In this document: one piece after another, positions 36,162 to 45,512 of the stretch
Layout of the letters: every line of letters begins with the position of its first letter
Position numbering within the stretch: the stretch's first letter is position 1
Assembly: GCF_025165795.1 (NCBI RefSeq)
Contig: NZ_JAJAGO010000012.1
Coordinates: 186,001-250,000, forward strand
Source: Streptomyces gossypii
GTDB lineage: Bacteria; Actinomycetota; Actinomycetes; Streptomycetales; Streptomycetaceae
Reading direction: 5' to 3'
Length of the DNA stretch: 64,000 nucleotides
Notes under the pieces: model-generated
What the model saw: the letters and a program-made list of their open reading frames with translations, nothing else
Told to the model about the DNA's origin: nothing
Database searches by the model: none
Position numbers and translations under genes: made by a program

Positions 36162-36369
36162 CCCACCCACCACCCGGCCCTGCCCAGCACCCCGGCCCCA
36201 GGGCGGCGCTCCCCCGCCGCCCCGGGCCCCACCCCACGCCCGGCACCACCCCACCCGACCTGCACGCCACGCGAACCCATTCCACAAGCACCCCCTCGAC
36301 CCGGTAGGCTGACCCCGGCCGCCCTCACGGGCGACCACCAGGGACTGGCAGCACAACCCTCCAGCCCCG

Positions 36370-36442
36370 GCCTCCGTAGCTCAGGGGATAGAGCACCGCT
36401 CTCCTAAAGCGGGTGTCGCAGGTTCGAATCCTGCCGGGGGCA
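36370..36442 (+). tRNA. tRNA-Arg (anticodon CCT)
   Basis: 73-nt cloverleaf without encoded CCA. Acceptor GCCTCCG pairs with CGGGGGC (one G-U), the D-arm has GCTC/GAGC, the anticodon stem CCGCT/AGCGG encloses CTCCTAA, and the T-arm contains GGTTCGAATCC. Anticodon CCT at 36403-36405 reads AGG. tRNA genes are common integration sites of actinomycete elements. Confidence 0.95.
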
Positions 36443-36461
36443 CAGAGAAGCACCTGTTCAG

Positions 36462-36492
36462 AGGCCCTTCCGTCCGTCGGACGGGAGGGCCT
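36462..36492 (+). terminator. terminator after tRNA-Arg
   Basis: 14-bp stem with one wobble (AGGCCCTTCCGTCC / GGACGGGAGGGCCT) and a three-base loop, 20 bp after the tRNA, followed by TTCGT. Confidence 0.8.
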
Positions 36493-36618
36493 TCGTACTC
36501 GCAGCACGCATATGGCACACACGCGGCTGCGGGCAGAGGTGGGGAGCTGTGCGATGCCCGCGAAGGATGGGCTGGCCGGCAACGGTACGAGAAGCTGGTC
36601 GACCGGCTTGAGTCGCTG

Positions 36619-36900
36619 ATGCGGGCCGCGCTGAAGCCGGAGTACGAGGGCTACTACGGGCAGCTGATCCTCGGCACGGACGACCTTGCGGAGATGGGCG
36701 AGCTCAAGGATGTCCGGCGTGCCGCCAGGGAGGCGGGTCAGCGTCTGAGCTGGAAGACGACCACCCATGTCGTCGGTGGAAGGCTCTTCGTCCTCGACGA
36801 GCGCGAGGTGCCCGAGAGGATCGAGCGGTTGGCTGGGGATTCGGCTGCTGCTGCGATGGACCGGGCCTGGGAGGAAGGTCGCCGACCGCGACTGACCTGA
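36619..36900 (+). CDS. hypothetical protein, possibly N-terminally truncated
   Basis: 93 residues from ATG 36619, soluble, with an alternating helical pattern (EYEGYYGQLILGTDDLAEM, ELKDVRRAAREAGQRLSW, TTTHVVGGRLFVLDERE). No family was recognised. The same frame stays open about 120 bp upstream and reads RYEKLVDRLESL, which looks like real protein but lacks a start codon. It may therefore be the 3' part of a longer gene broken near the tRNA, or use a non-standard start. A clean terminator follows. Confidence 0.5.
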   Translation: MRAALKPEYEGYYGQLILGTDDLAEMGELKDVRRAAREAGQRLSWKTTTHVVGGRLFVLDEREVPERIERLAGDSAAAAMDRAWEEGRRPRLT

Positions 36901-36918
36901 TCCAGGAAGGAGACACAA

Positions 36919-36956
36919 GGGGCCAGCCCACCGCATCAGCGCGGTGGACTGGCCCC
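36919..36956 (+). terminator. Rho-independent terminator
   Basis: 16-bp stem (GGGGCCAGCCCACCGC / GCGGTGGACTGGCCCC, one mismatch) with a six-base loop, followed by CTTTCTGTT. Confidence 0.85.
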
Positions 36957-37264
36957 CTTTCTGTTACGGCTTCTAAAAGGGGATCCAAGACGGGACGAAG
37001 CCCCGTTGACCGTTCCGCCGCCTGAGGATCCGCTGGGAGATACCGACGACATCCATGAAGCCTTCCTCACCCTCGGATGCACGCTCATCTGCTGGAGACG
37101 TCTGAACGCATCGCGTACCAGCGGATGATCCTGCTTCCGCCACTCGGGGGAGAGCCCATCGTGGCGACGGTACCCAGGCGTGACGCCTGGACGCCGGCAC
37201 AGGAGCACGGTGGAACCGGCCGACGACAGCCGTTGGCCAGTAAGAGCACTGGGCAGGAGTGGAA
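36957..37264. other. 308-bp gap with no recognised gene
   Basis: Short open frames exist on both strands, but none shows a recognisable domain, ribosome binding site or Streptomyces-like codon bias. No repeat or hairpin stands out except GGCGTGACGCC at about 37177. Possibly decayed sequence next to the tRNA. Confidence 0.4.
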
Positions 37265-37768
37265 ATGACGCGCGTGGTGACGCCGACGGCAGCTCGGATG
37301 GTCGTGGCGCTGGGCAGTGCGGCTGCCGCGCCCTATGTCGCTATGAAGATGTACTGGGCATTCGGCGGCAAGGCGGGGCTTGCGGACGGGTTCGACGTGG
37401 CGGGCGAGTTCGAGAGGAACGGTGCTCCCGATGCGTTGGTGTGGCTGGAACGACACGGCATCGACTTCACGGCCGTGCTGGCACTGATGGGGGTGATGCT
37501 GGCATTCGCCCTCGTCCGGCCATGGGGACGGAGACTCCCCCGGTGGCTGTTGCTCCCCCCGGCCTGGGCGGGAACGCTGTTGATCCCTTGGGGCCTGCTG
37601 ACCGCCGTAGTCGCCCTCGCCGGGAACAGCAGTGCTGCCGCGCCTTCGATGACGCAGTGGGTGGTGCCCGCCGGGGTCGGCGCGTTCCTGGGCATCGGAA
37701 CAGCCCTGGGCGTCGGAGCCTGGTCACGCCTGAACCAACACGCTGTCACGGAAAGCATGCCTCGTTGA
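37265..37768 (+). CDS. four-helix membrane protein, unknown function
   Basis: 167 residues with about four hydrophobic segments (near 8-25, 70-88, 98-122, 137-158). It contains ALVRPWGRRLPRW, resembling GLVRPWGEVVPRW in the membrane protein at 45513, so a distant paralogy is likely. Start ATG 37265 has AGGAG five bases upstream. No enzymatic motif. G+C and codon use look native. It is convergent with the membrane gene at 37870-38463. Confidence 0.65.
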   Translation: MTRVVTPTAARMVVALGSAAAAPYVAMKMYWAFGGKAGLADGFDVAGEFERNGAPDALVWLERHGIDFTAVLALMGVMLAFALVRPWGRRLPRWLLLPPAWAGTLLIPWGLLTAVVALAGNSSAAAPSMTQWVVPAGVGAFLGIGTALGVGAWSRLNQHAVTESMPR

Positions 37769-37869
37769 AGCGGGCGTGCGACAGCCGGGCCGCGTCCTCA
37801 CCGGCATTCCAAGGCTTCGGCCGTGCCATCCCGCACCCGAATCGTCACTCCCACGATGATCCGACCGCC

Positions 37870-38463
37870 TCAGAGATCATTTCGATAGGAGTTCTCAGTG
37901 ACGGCGACGGTTCGGCGGCGGTAGTAGGCGATCGCGAGAGCGAGGGTGATGGGTCCCCAGGCGGCGAGGGGGGTAACACACACCGTCGCCACCGTCTCCC
38001 AGGCGGCATTGCTGTATTCGACAGTGTCGATGACGCCGTAAAAGGTAAGCTCGCGACCCCCGCCGATCGGAACGGTGGTGAACAGAAGCGTGAGCATCAG
38101 GCCGCCGAGGGCAGCGGGGCCAAATGCCGCCACCGGCCGAACGCGTCTTCCGCCGAGGATCGGGATCCAGTCGGGCGCCACCTCTCCCCAGCCCCGGACC
38201 AGCCCGATGGTCAAGAACGCGATCGCTTCCGACAACGCACTGAGCCCGAGGATGTACAGGATGCCCACCCAAGCCACCCAAGAGGCCGGCATGCCGCCCT
38301 CTTGAACCTGCCCCATGTCGAAGTGCAGAGCGAAGGGCAGCCGCCACAGGCACGACGGCAGCAGAAGCAGCGGAAGCGCATAGGCCAGGCGCATCGCCCA
38401 ACGAGGAACGGGCCGCTCGGTGTCACTAACGGACGGGGGCCGGTGAATGATCTTCAGGGTCAT
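37870..38463 (-). CDS. membrane protein, paralogue of the protein at 45513
   Basis: 197 residues with four or five hydrophobic segments. Conserved blocks shared with the 45513 protein: VPRWAMRLAYALPLLLLPS/LWR, the GLVRGWGEVAPDWIP-GGRR block, the PAALG segment, and the C-terminal AAWGPITLALAIAYYRRR. Function unknown; the block order suggests one fold with a conserved loop after the third helix. It points away from the group II introns, in inverted orientation relative to its paralogue, which lies beyond them. Confidence 0.7.
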   Translation of the reverse strand: MTLKIIHRPPSVSDTERPVPRWAMRLAYALPLLLLPSCLWRLPFALHFDMGQVQEGGMPASWVAWVGILYILGLSALSEAIAFLTIGLVRGWGEVAPDWIPILGGRRVRPVAAFGPAALGGLMLTLLFTTVPIGGGRELTFYGVIDTVEYSNAAWETVATVCVTPLAAWGPITLALAIAYYRRRTVAVTENSYRNDL

Positions 38464-38512
38464 GGCTGCATCCTCATCAAGCAGGCGCAACGAGAAGTCA
38501 GCCACGCGGGCA

Positions 38513-38565
38513 GAACCACTACGCCGTGCGAAGGAGGCAGCCTCCCTCGCGCGGCGTAGCGGTTC
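38513..38565. repeat. 53-bp imperfect palindrome
   Basis: 19-bp arms (38513-38531 and 38547-38565) match at 17 of 19 positions; the loop contains GGAGGCAGCCTCC, itself palindromic. It lies 50 bp upstream of the membrane gene start at 38463, so it could be an operator or an element remnant. The remaining sequence to about 38890 holds no recognised gene. Confidence 0.65.
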
Positions 38566-39650
38566 AGAGGACACTTCCTCCTGGGGTCTCACCCCGGGAC
38601 GGCGTCCCCGACCCCTCCCGCAGGAAGCCCTGCTCCAGCACGATCCGCCGAGCCTGCCCGACCCATGCCGGTCGAGGGCGCTCAGCACCCTCGCCAACGC
38701 TTCACCGTGCTCGTAAGAACCCCGCAGCAAGGTGTCCCGGGACTACCCCTTTCGCACGGGTCGTCCCGAGTGCAGTTCCAGCTCAATCCCCATGACCCCT
38801 CCTACGGCCTCGGACACCGAAGCTTCGCAGAGATCATTTGTCAGACTGGGCCTTGGCTCTACGAGGCAGTAGTGGCTCTGGCTCAACTTCTGTTTGCGCC
38901 GTGAGGCGCTGTTGGTTCGAGTGGAGGTGAAAGACCTGCACCAACCGGCTGTCGCAGCAGTCGGGTTGAAGCTGAGGGCAGCCGTGCGACGTGAGGTCGC
39001 GTGATGTGAGTGATCGCAATGGTTGAGGGATCGGAGGAGGTGATGTTCGACGTTGCGATCGGGCGAGTGTCCAGACGCTCTCCCCACCGCGGCATGCGAC
39101 CTGGGTAACCGGGTGGTGTGAAGCCCGCGGGAAGGCCCAAGGACTCCTGCGCCATCCAGGAGTTACCGGCTGGGGAAGACCGGACGGGTGAACGTGCAGT
39201 GAATTTCCGTATGCGCCGTTATCAGCACCTTCGGGAGATGGATTGCGGGACCGGAGTACAGGATTGGCCGTTGAGAAGCGGCAGGTGGCGACTGGTGAGG
39301 CTGTGCCAGTCGCGTGGACACCACCATCCCGGCGTAAAGGAAGCACCCACCCCGGTCGGATCTCCGTCACGCGGAACACGGAAACCCCATCAGAGTCCCA
39401 ACGCAGACAGCGGCGGGTAGCCCGACCGTAAGGAAGGTGAATCCCCTGGTGGGAACAGGAGAGCCCAAGAAGCCAATGCCGGTGTGCCGAAAGGCGACGG
39501 GAAACCGACGCGCCATGACTGCTTCCCTCGGCGGTCGCGTCGGTCAACCGGCCGGATACGGGCATCGTGCCCGGCTCGAAAGAGAGCTGACGTGGGCTTG
39601 GTGAGTCTGCGATAGATCAACGATGCAAGACGCTGGAACGGAAAGGAACG

Positions 39651-41441
39651 TTGGGCACGGTGGAAGACTGCGAAACGGCCTCGGCCGGACCGGAGCCTGC
39701 TGCGGTGAACGGACCTGAAGATGTTCCTTTCGAATGGGATGCCGTCAACTGGCGGTCAGTCGAGCGGGACATACAGCGGTTGAGGCAAAGGATCTTCGCG
39801 GCGGAAAAGGCTGGAGACCGTAAGAAGGTCCGCAGTCTGCAAAGGTTGATGCTACGGAGCTGGTCCAACACGCTGGTAAGCGTGCGGCGAGCGACCGAGC
39901 ACAATACTGGCCGCAAGACGGCCGGGGTCGACGGGAAGACGGTACTGAACTCCTCGTCGAGGGCGGAGCTGGCGAGCGCAATCCAGCGAACGACAACTCC
40001 GTGGCAAGCCCGGCCAGTAAGGCGGGTGCATATCCCGAAGAGCAATGGAAAGCTCAGGCCACTGGGGATTCCGACCATCGCCGATCGCGTCCAGCAGAAT
40101 CGGGTGCGTAACGCGCTGGAACCTCAGTGGGAGGCACGCTTCGAGCCGAAGTCCTATGGATTCCGGCCAGGGCGTGGATGCCACGATGCGATCGCGGCGA
40201 TCTTCAATGTCGCTCGCGGGAAGAACCCGGGGCGCGTGTGGGTGCTCGACGCTGACCTGAGGGCAGCATTCGACCACATCAACCACGACTACCTTCTCGG
40301 CCGGCTTGGCGGATTCCCTGGGAAGGGGATGATCCGCAAGTGGCTGAAGGCGGGCGTGGTGGAGAAGGGCAGCTTCTCGCCTACGGAGGAAGGAACTCCC
40401 CAAGGCGGGGGCATCAGTCCGTTGCTGCTGAATATTGCCCTGCACGGTATGGAAACGGCTGCGGGAGTCCGGTACTACACCTCCGGCAGACATGCCGGGG
40501 CGACGGTTCCCGGTTCCCCAGTGCTGGTGAGATACGCCGACGACCAGCTGGTGTTGTGTTACAGCTGGGAGCAGGCGCACCAGGTCAAGCAGCAGCTTTC
40601 CGAGTGGCTGGAGCCGCGCGGTCTGGTCTTCAACGAAGACAAGACCCAGATTGTGCACCTCAATCAGGGGTGTGACTTTCTCGGCTTCAACATCCGCCGC
40701 TACGGGGGCAAGCTGCTGATCAAACCAAGTACTGAAGCTCTGATGCGAATCCGGCGACGACTGCGCGCCGAAGTCCACGCTCGCTACGGCGGAAGCGCGG
40801 CATCGGTGGTAGCAACCCTGGCCCCGGTCATCCGGGGATGGGCTAACTACCAACGGCACGTCGTGTCCAGCAAGGAGTTCTCCAAGCTGGACGACTACAT
40901 GTGGAAGCTGTTGTTCAAATGGGCAATCCGCTCCCACCCGAACAAGCCGAAACGCTGGGTGGTCGACCAGTACTTCGGCAGGTTCAACCAGTCACGGAAT
41001 AACCGGTGGGTGTTCGGTAGCCGGGCAACCGGCAACTGCGTACCCAGATTCTCCTGGACCAAGATCGTGCGGCATGTGATGGTGAAGGGAACGGCATCTC
41101 CGGATGACCCGAACCTGGCCCAATACTGGGCCGACCGTCGCCGCAAGGCAGCCTCGCCTCCGGTGAATTCTCTCGGCATGCTTCTGCTCAGACGGCAGGG
41201 TGGCCGCTGTCCGGAATGCGGGGACTTTCTCCTGCACGCCTATCACCAGCCGCAGTCCCCCGAGGAATGGGAGCAGTGGCTGACGACGGTCAAGGTTGGG
41301 ATCCGAAGCCAACGGATTGCTGTTCGAGGAGAAGAATTGGAAAACCGGCGCATCATTCACGCCTCATGTCTTCCCCGAGAGAGGCGGGAGACGGCAGAGG
41401 GCCCGGTATCTCAATCTGTAACGCCAGCAGGACTTGCTTGA
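39651..41441 (+). CDS. ltrA: group II intron reverse transcriptase/maturase with HNH-like C-terminus
   Basis: 596 residues from TTG 39651 (GTG 39660 also possible). The N-terminal RT domain has AVNWRSVERDIQRLRQRIF; fingers/palm follow with IPKSNGKLRPLGIPTIADRV, SYGFRPGRGCHDAI, LDADLRAAFDHINHD and GTPQGGGISPLL. The catalytic YADD is at Y295. The maturase (X) domain follows (VIRGWANYQRHVV). The C-terminal HNH-like region has CPECGDFLLH and ends IIHASC. It splices and mobilises its intron by target-primed reverse transcription. All key residues are present, so the gene appears intact. Confidence 0.9.
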   Translation: MGTVEDCETASAGPEPAAVNGPEDVPFEWDAVNWRSVERDIQRLRQRIFAAEKAGDRKKVRSLQRLMLRSWSNTLVSVRRATEHNTGRKTAGVDGKTVLNSSSRAELASAIQRTTTPWQARPVRRVHIPKSNGKLRPLGIPTIADRVQQNRVRNALEPQWEARFEPKSYGFRPGRGCHDAIAAIFNVARGKNPGRVWVLDADLRAAFDHINHDYLLGRLGGFPGKGMIRKWLKAGVVEKGSFSPTEEGTPQGGGISPLLLNIALHGMETAAGVRYYTSGRHAGATVPGSPVLVRYADDQLVLCYSWEQAHQVKQQLSEWLEPRGLVFNEDKTQIVHLNQGCDFLGFNIRRYGGKLLIKPSTEALMRIRRRLRAEVHARYGGSAASVVATLAPVIRGWANYQRHVVSSKEFSKLDDYMWKLLFKWAIRSHPNKPKRWVVDQYFGRFNQSRNNRWVFGSRATGNCVPRFSWTKIVRHVMVKGTASPDDPNLAQYWADRRRKAASPPVNSLGMLLLRRQGGRCPECGDFLLHAYHQPQSPEEWEQWLTTVKVGIRSQRIAVRGEELENRRIIHASCLPRERRETAEGPVSQSVTPAGLA

Positions 41442-41473
41442 GCCGCTTGCGGTGAAAGCCGCCCGGGCGGTTC
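41440..41473 (+). ncRNA. domain V of group II intron 1
   Basis: 34-nt catalytic hairpin beginning GAGCCGCTTGCGGTGAAAG and ending CGGTTC. It fits the bacterial domain V consensus with the AGC/GNRA features, and overlaps the last bases of the reverse transcriptase gene. Confidence 0.85.
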
Positions 41474-42020
41474 TGAGGGGGGTGCGGCGCAGTAATGCGC
41501 CGCACCTACCCGACTGATCCGGGTGATGCCGGGGAGGGTGAGAGCGGCCCTGACAAAGCCGGGACGTGACCAGTACTGCCAGATGGGGCGGGTCCGGCAA
41601 GCGTGATGGAGAGGAGTACGCGAGGAACCGGCGTCTTACGTCTCTTAACGAGCCTCCGGCTCGAACCTGGTGGATCTGGGCCGGAAGCGGTGCGTACTCG
41701 GGTCATCCTTTCGGGTGGTCTGACAACTCCTCGGTCGGTTTACGAAAGCTGGCTGGGAGGCCACGAGGAAAGCCTGCGGCGTACTCGTGGCGATACCGCA
41801 GGGACACAGCCGGGCTCCTACTCCGTCGAGCGAACCACAGTGAACACGGGAACCGTCCCGAACCTCGCCCCGCCACCTGTCTCCAGCAGGCTGCCGAGGC
41901 TGGGCGCATCGACCGCCGATCGGTTGGGGACGGGGCGGAGCCGCCGTAGTACTCCGAGGCCGGGAAAGCCGGCCGCATGGGGAAGGGCGGCAGCGGTATC
42001 GAGAAGGGAAGGACGCTGCA

Positions 42021-43475
42021 ATGCCGGAAGACGCCCCGCCGAACGGCGGAGCCCCGGGCCCTCGGGCCCGGGTACTGGAGATGCAGGCCAAGCTTCACCG
42101 TTGGACGGTGGCCGATCCCGGCCGCCGGTTCGATGACCTGTTCAACTTCGTGCACGACCCGGCGACGCTGTTGGTGGCGTTCGACCGGGTCGCGGGCAAC
42201 CGGGGAGCCCGGACTCCCGGCGTCGACGGCCTAACCGCCACCGACGTTGAGGAGTCCATCGGTGTCCCCGGGTTCCTGAACGACCTGCGGGCCGCCCTCA
42301 AGGGCGGTTCGTTCCGCCCTCTGCCGGTGCGGGAACGCAGCATTCCCAAGCCGGGAGGCTCGGGGAAGGTTCGCAAGCTCGGGATTCCGACGATCGCGGA
42401 CCGGGTCGTTCAGGCGGCGCTGAAACTGGTGCTGGAACCGATCTTCGAGGCCGACTTCAAGCCGGTCTCTTATGGGTTCCGGCCCCGACGGCGGGCCCAG
42501 GACGCGATCGCCGAGATCCACTATTTCGGCACCCGGGGATATCGCTGGGTGCTGGATGCGGACATCGAGGCGTGCTTCGACTCGATCGACCACACGGCCC
42601 TGATGGACCGAGTGCGTCACCGGGTGAAGGACAAGCGTGTCCTGATGCTGGTCAAATCCTTCCTCAAGGCCGGGATTCTTACTGAACTCGGTGAGACGAA
42701 GGAGACGTTGACCGGCACCCCGCAAGGCGGCATCCTCTCCCCCCTGCTGGCGAACATTGCTCTGTCGGCGCTTGATGAGCACCTGCACGAGTCGTGGGAG
42801 CCGGGCGGGACGATGGCCACCGAAGGTAAACGCGCCTACCGGCGCCGCAAGGGTCGGCCGACGTGGCGGGCCGTCCGCTACGCGGACGACTTCGTCGTCC
42901 TGGTGCACGGCACCGAGGCCGACACCACGGCACTGCGCGAAGAAGTCGCTGATGTGCTCGAACCTCTGGGATTGCGCCTGTCACAGGCGAAGACCCGGAT
43001 CGCGCACATGAGTGATGGGTTCGACTTCCTGGGCTTCCGCATCCAGTGGAAACGCAAAGGAGGCACGAACAAATGGCACATCTACACCTTCATCACGGAC
43101 CGGCCCACCCGGTCCCTGAAGGCGAAGATCCGTGCTCTGACAGGCAGGACATCGCAGCAGGATCTTGCCACCGTGCTGATCAGACTCACTCAGATCATGC
43201 GCGGTTGGGCCAACTACTTCAAGCACGCTGTCGCCAAACATGTCTTCACCAAGCTTGACGCCTTCGTGTGGTGGCGTTTGATCCGCATGCTGCGGGATGG
43301 CCACCGTTGGAGTTGGGGCGACGTCCGCCGTCGGTTCACCACTCCCACCGGGCGGTGGTTGCCGATCGCGGCAGACGGGATCGAACTGTTCCGGATCGCA
43401 TCGGTCACGGTCAGCCGTTACCGATACCGGGCCAGCACGATCCCCAACCCATGGCAGCCTGCGAACCCCGTCTGA
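42021..43475 (+). CDS. ltrA: group II intron reverse transcriptase/maturase without HNH domain
   Basis: 484 residues. ATG 42021 follows GAAGGGAAGGA. RT motifs: GVDGLTATDVEESIG, IPKPGGSGKVRKLGIPTIAD, SYGFRPRRRAQDAI, LDADIEACFDSIDH, GTPQGGILSPLLANI. The catalytic YADD is at Y287. The maturase domain includes LTQIMRGWANYFKHAVAK. The C-terminus ends soon after PNPWQPANPV with no CxxC/HNH, so the intron should prime from nicked or replicating DNA. It clearly differs from the enzyme at 39651. Intact by motif. Confidence 0.9.
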   Translation: MPEDAPPNGGAPGPRARVLEMQAKLHRWTVADPGRRFDDLFNFVHDPATLLVAFDRVAGNRGARTPGVDGLTATDVEESIGVPGFLNDLRAALKGGSFRPLPVRERSIPKPGGSGKVRKLGIPTIADRVVQAALKLVLEPIFEADFKPVSYGFRPRRRAQDAIAEIHYFGTRGYRWVLDADIEACFDSIDHTALMDRVRHRVKDKRVLMLVKSFLKAGILTELGETKETLTGTPQGGILSPLLANIALSALDEHLHESWEPGGTMATEGKRAYRRRKGRPTWRAVRYADDFVVLVHGTEADTTALREEVADVLEPLGLRLSQAKTRIAHMSDGFDFLGFRIQWKRKGGTNKWHIYTFITDRPTRSLKAKIRALTGRTSQQDLATVLIRLTQIMRGWANYFKHAVAKHVFTKLDAFVWWRLIRMLRDGHRWSWGDVRRRFTTPTGRWLPIAADGIELFRIASVTVSRYRYRASTIPNPWQPANPV

Positions 43476-43491
43476 CGGCAGAGACCGTGGA

Positions 43492-43525
43492 GAGCCCGTT
43501 GCGTTGAGAGGCGCACGGCGGGTTC
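43492..43525 (+). ncRNA. domain V of group II intron 2
   Basis: 34-nt hairpin beginning GAGCCCGTTGCGTTGAGAGG and ending GGGTTC. Its stem pairs GAGCCCG with CGGGTTC and keeps the central bulge. Confidence 0.75.
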
Positions 43526-43707
43526 GGCGAGAGGTCCGGAGAAACGGACCGGGAGCAATCCCGGCACCGCGCTCCGGGCCTACTCAGTGACACGTGCACG
43601 GTGAGTGACTGTTGGCGGCTGCCGGATGGCGTGAGAAGCAGACCGAAAATAGATCGTGATCGTCGCGGTGGGGCTGACATCTCGCCCGTGAGAGAAGTTG
43701 TGCTCCG

Positions 43708-44663
43708 GTTGAGGAGCTGTTGTTCCCGTCGATCGCGGACGTCGCGGTGCTGTCGGTAGACGTCGATATCGCGAGAGTCCGTGTTGACGCGCACAGCACC
43801 TCACGGGGCGCCGCCTGCCCGCAGTGCGGCATCTGGTCGGCTCGGGTTCACAGCTCCTACCTGCGGTTTCCCGCCGATGTCCCGAGTGGTGGGCGAAGAG
43901 TCGTACTCCACCTGAGCGTCCGGCGCTTCCGGATTCTGGACAGGGTGTGTCCGCGCCGGACCTTCGTCGAGCAGATACCCGGCTTGACCCGGAAGCACGG
44001 CCAGTGCACAGAGCGGCTGCGCTCCAGGCTCGCTTCGGTAGGTCTCGCCCTGGCGGGCCGGGCCGGTGCCCGACTGTCCGCGGTTTTGGGCGTGTCCGTC
44101 AGTCGGAGCACGGTCCTGCGCTTGGTCAGTGCCCTGCCCGAGCCGGATATCCCGTCTCCTCGGGTGGTCGGCGTCGATGAGTTCGCCACCCGCAGGGGCC
44201 ATGCCTATGGCACCGTGCTGGTCGACGTCGAGACCCGACGACCGGTGGACCTGCTGACCGACCGGGAGGCGCCCAGCGTGGCCGGGGTGGCCTGCCGCCC
44301 GCCCCGGGATCGAGGTCGTCTGCCGCGACCGTGCGCCGTTCTTCGCGGAAGGCGCCAGGGCCGGGGCACCGCAAGCCCTCCAGGTCGCTGACCGGTGGCA
44401 CTTGTGGAGCAACCTCGGTGATGCCGCCGAGCGTGCTGTCGCCCGCCATCGCCAGTGTCTGCACGTCCTCCTGCCCGAACCGGTCAGGAAGGAGGAGGCG
44501 GACGAGCCTGTGCTGTCCGGGGAGGCCCCGGCCTCGCCGTGGAAGAGTGACCGGTTCGCCAACCGCATCCGGGCCAGACACGCCACCGTCCACGCAATGC
44601 TCGAAGCAGGCCACAGCCGCCGTTCCATCGGTCGTCAGCACCATATCCGTGGCCTGCATCCGT
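43708..44663 (+). pseudogene. ISL3 family transposase, frameshifted and 3'-truncated
   Basis: Reads VEELLFPSIADVAVLSVDVD, then the zinc-binding CPQCGIW segment, CPRRTFVEQIPGLTRKHGQ, the helix-turn-helix VSVSRSTVLRLVSALPEP and the catalytic core VVGVDEFATRRGHAYGTVL. The frame is lost near 44285. It resumes in another frame as VCRDRAPFFAEGARAGAPQ and continues with VADRWHLWSNLGDAAERAV to RSIGRQ (about 44640), where similarity stops. The C-terminal part of the transposase is missing. Inactive remnant just downstream of intron 2. Confidence 0.8.
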
Positions 44664-44749
44664 CGGTGAAGCGGCCACCCTGCGGTAGGCGTGGCAGGAT
44701 GCGGTCATGCGAAATCAGCCTGTTCCTTGGCAGTTGCCAGCGCGGGTGG

Positions 44750-45275
44750 ATGCCGAGTCCGAAGCCGTTGTCGCCTGAGTTGTCCGAGCAGGAACGCCGG
44801 GTGTTGAGGGGCCGGTCGCGGCAGCGGGGTGCGGCTCAGTCGTTGGTGTTGCGGTCGAAGATCGTGCTGGCGTGTGCGGAGGGTAGGACGAACTCGCAGG
44901 TCGCCCAGGTATGGGGCGTCTCGCGGGAGACGGTGCGCAAGTGGCGGGCCCGGTTCGTCACGGACCGGCTGGAAGGGCTGACCGACCAGCCACGCCCGGG
45001 GGGCGCCGCGGAAGATCACCGACGAGCAGGTCGAGGCGGTGATCGCCACGACCCTCGAACAGGCGCCGCCGAAGGGCGACACGCACTGGTCGACACGCTC
45101 GATGGCCCAGGCGACCGGGACGTCACAGTCGGCCATCTCCCGGATTTGGCGGGCCTTCGGGCTCAAACCGCACATCGTGCAGACCTGGAAGCTGTCCACC
45201 GACCCGCAGTTCGTGAGCAAAGCACGCGACGAGGTGGGCATCTACCTCTCCCCGCCCGAGAACACCCTGGTCCTG
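44750..45275 (+). pseudogene. IS630 family transposase, frameshifted and truncated
   Basis: From ATG 44750 the frame reads KPLSPELSEQERRVLRGRSR and the HTH SQVAQVWGVSRETVRKWRAR. After QPRPG it shifts: the run of six G at 44998-45003 has one G too many. The normal frame continues as ITDEQVEAVIATTLEQAPPK, TSQSAISRIWRAFGLKPH and SPPENTLVL. The catalytic DDE half is absent beyond about 45275. About 235 bp of unassigned sequence separates it from the next gene. Confidence 0.8.
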
Positions 45276-45512
45276 GCGGGTCGGCACCGTCCCGGAGCCC
45301 CGGTACATCCGGGTTCAACGGACATGCCCGAAGGGTGTCGTCAAGCGATCGTTTGCCGACACTATCGCGCGGGCTACTGGAGGAAATCCGCTCGTGCTGG
45401 CGCCGGCGGTGTCATCCTGTGGTCGCCCACCGGGTCAACCCGACGGCTGACGCTGAGCACCCACCCCGCACGCGAAGATCGACAACGTCGGATCTCGCCA
45501 GGGAGGGCACAT

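Larger units (their letters stand above)
38984..41514 (+). mobile_element. group II intron 1 (with LtrA-type ORF and HNH-like region)
   Basis: Mobile ribozyme carrying the reverse transcriptase at 39651-41441. The 3' end is well supported: domain V at 41440-41473, a domain VI hairpin (GGTGCGGCGC / GCGCCGCACC) with the CTACCCGAC tail, ending near 41514. The 5' end is uncertain. GTGCGAC at 38984 fits the GTGYG consensus, but a similar hairpin start at about 38892 (GTTTGCGCC) is also possible. The structured 5' region (38.98-39.65 kb) holds no gene. Confidence 0.75.
41538..43588 (+). mobile_element. group II intron 2 (different lineage, no endonuclease domain)
   Basis: Second ribozyme in the same direction, starting about 23 bp after intron 1 ends. 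The proposed 5' end is GTGAG at 41538. The 3' end follows domain V (43492-43525) and a domain VI-like stem, near CTACTCAGT at about 43580-43588; both ends are approximate. The internal pattern GTAGTACTCCGAGGCC (41947-41962) before the ORF is seen in many bacterial introns. Confidence 0.7.

Noticed and set aside
32825..36307. A 1160-residue plus-strand open frame over the box genes
   Set aside because: Arg/Pro-rich frame shadow of boxC and boxB, which themselves carry all family motifs in another frame.
37077..37268. 63-residue ORF upstream of the membrane gene at 37265
   Set aside because: No domain, poor start context, and it overlaps the ribosome binding site and start of the next gene.
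39651..43475. Reverse transcriptases as retron, DGR or defence-type RTs
   Set aside because: Both are followed by a standard domain V and carry maturase domains, so group II introns explain them. No variable repeat/template repeat pair or msr/msd structure was seen.
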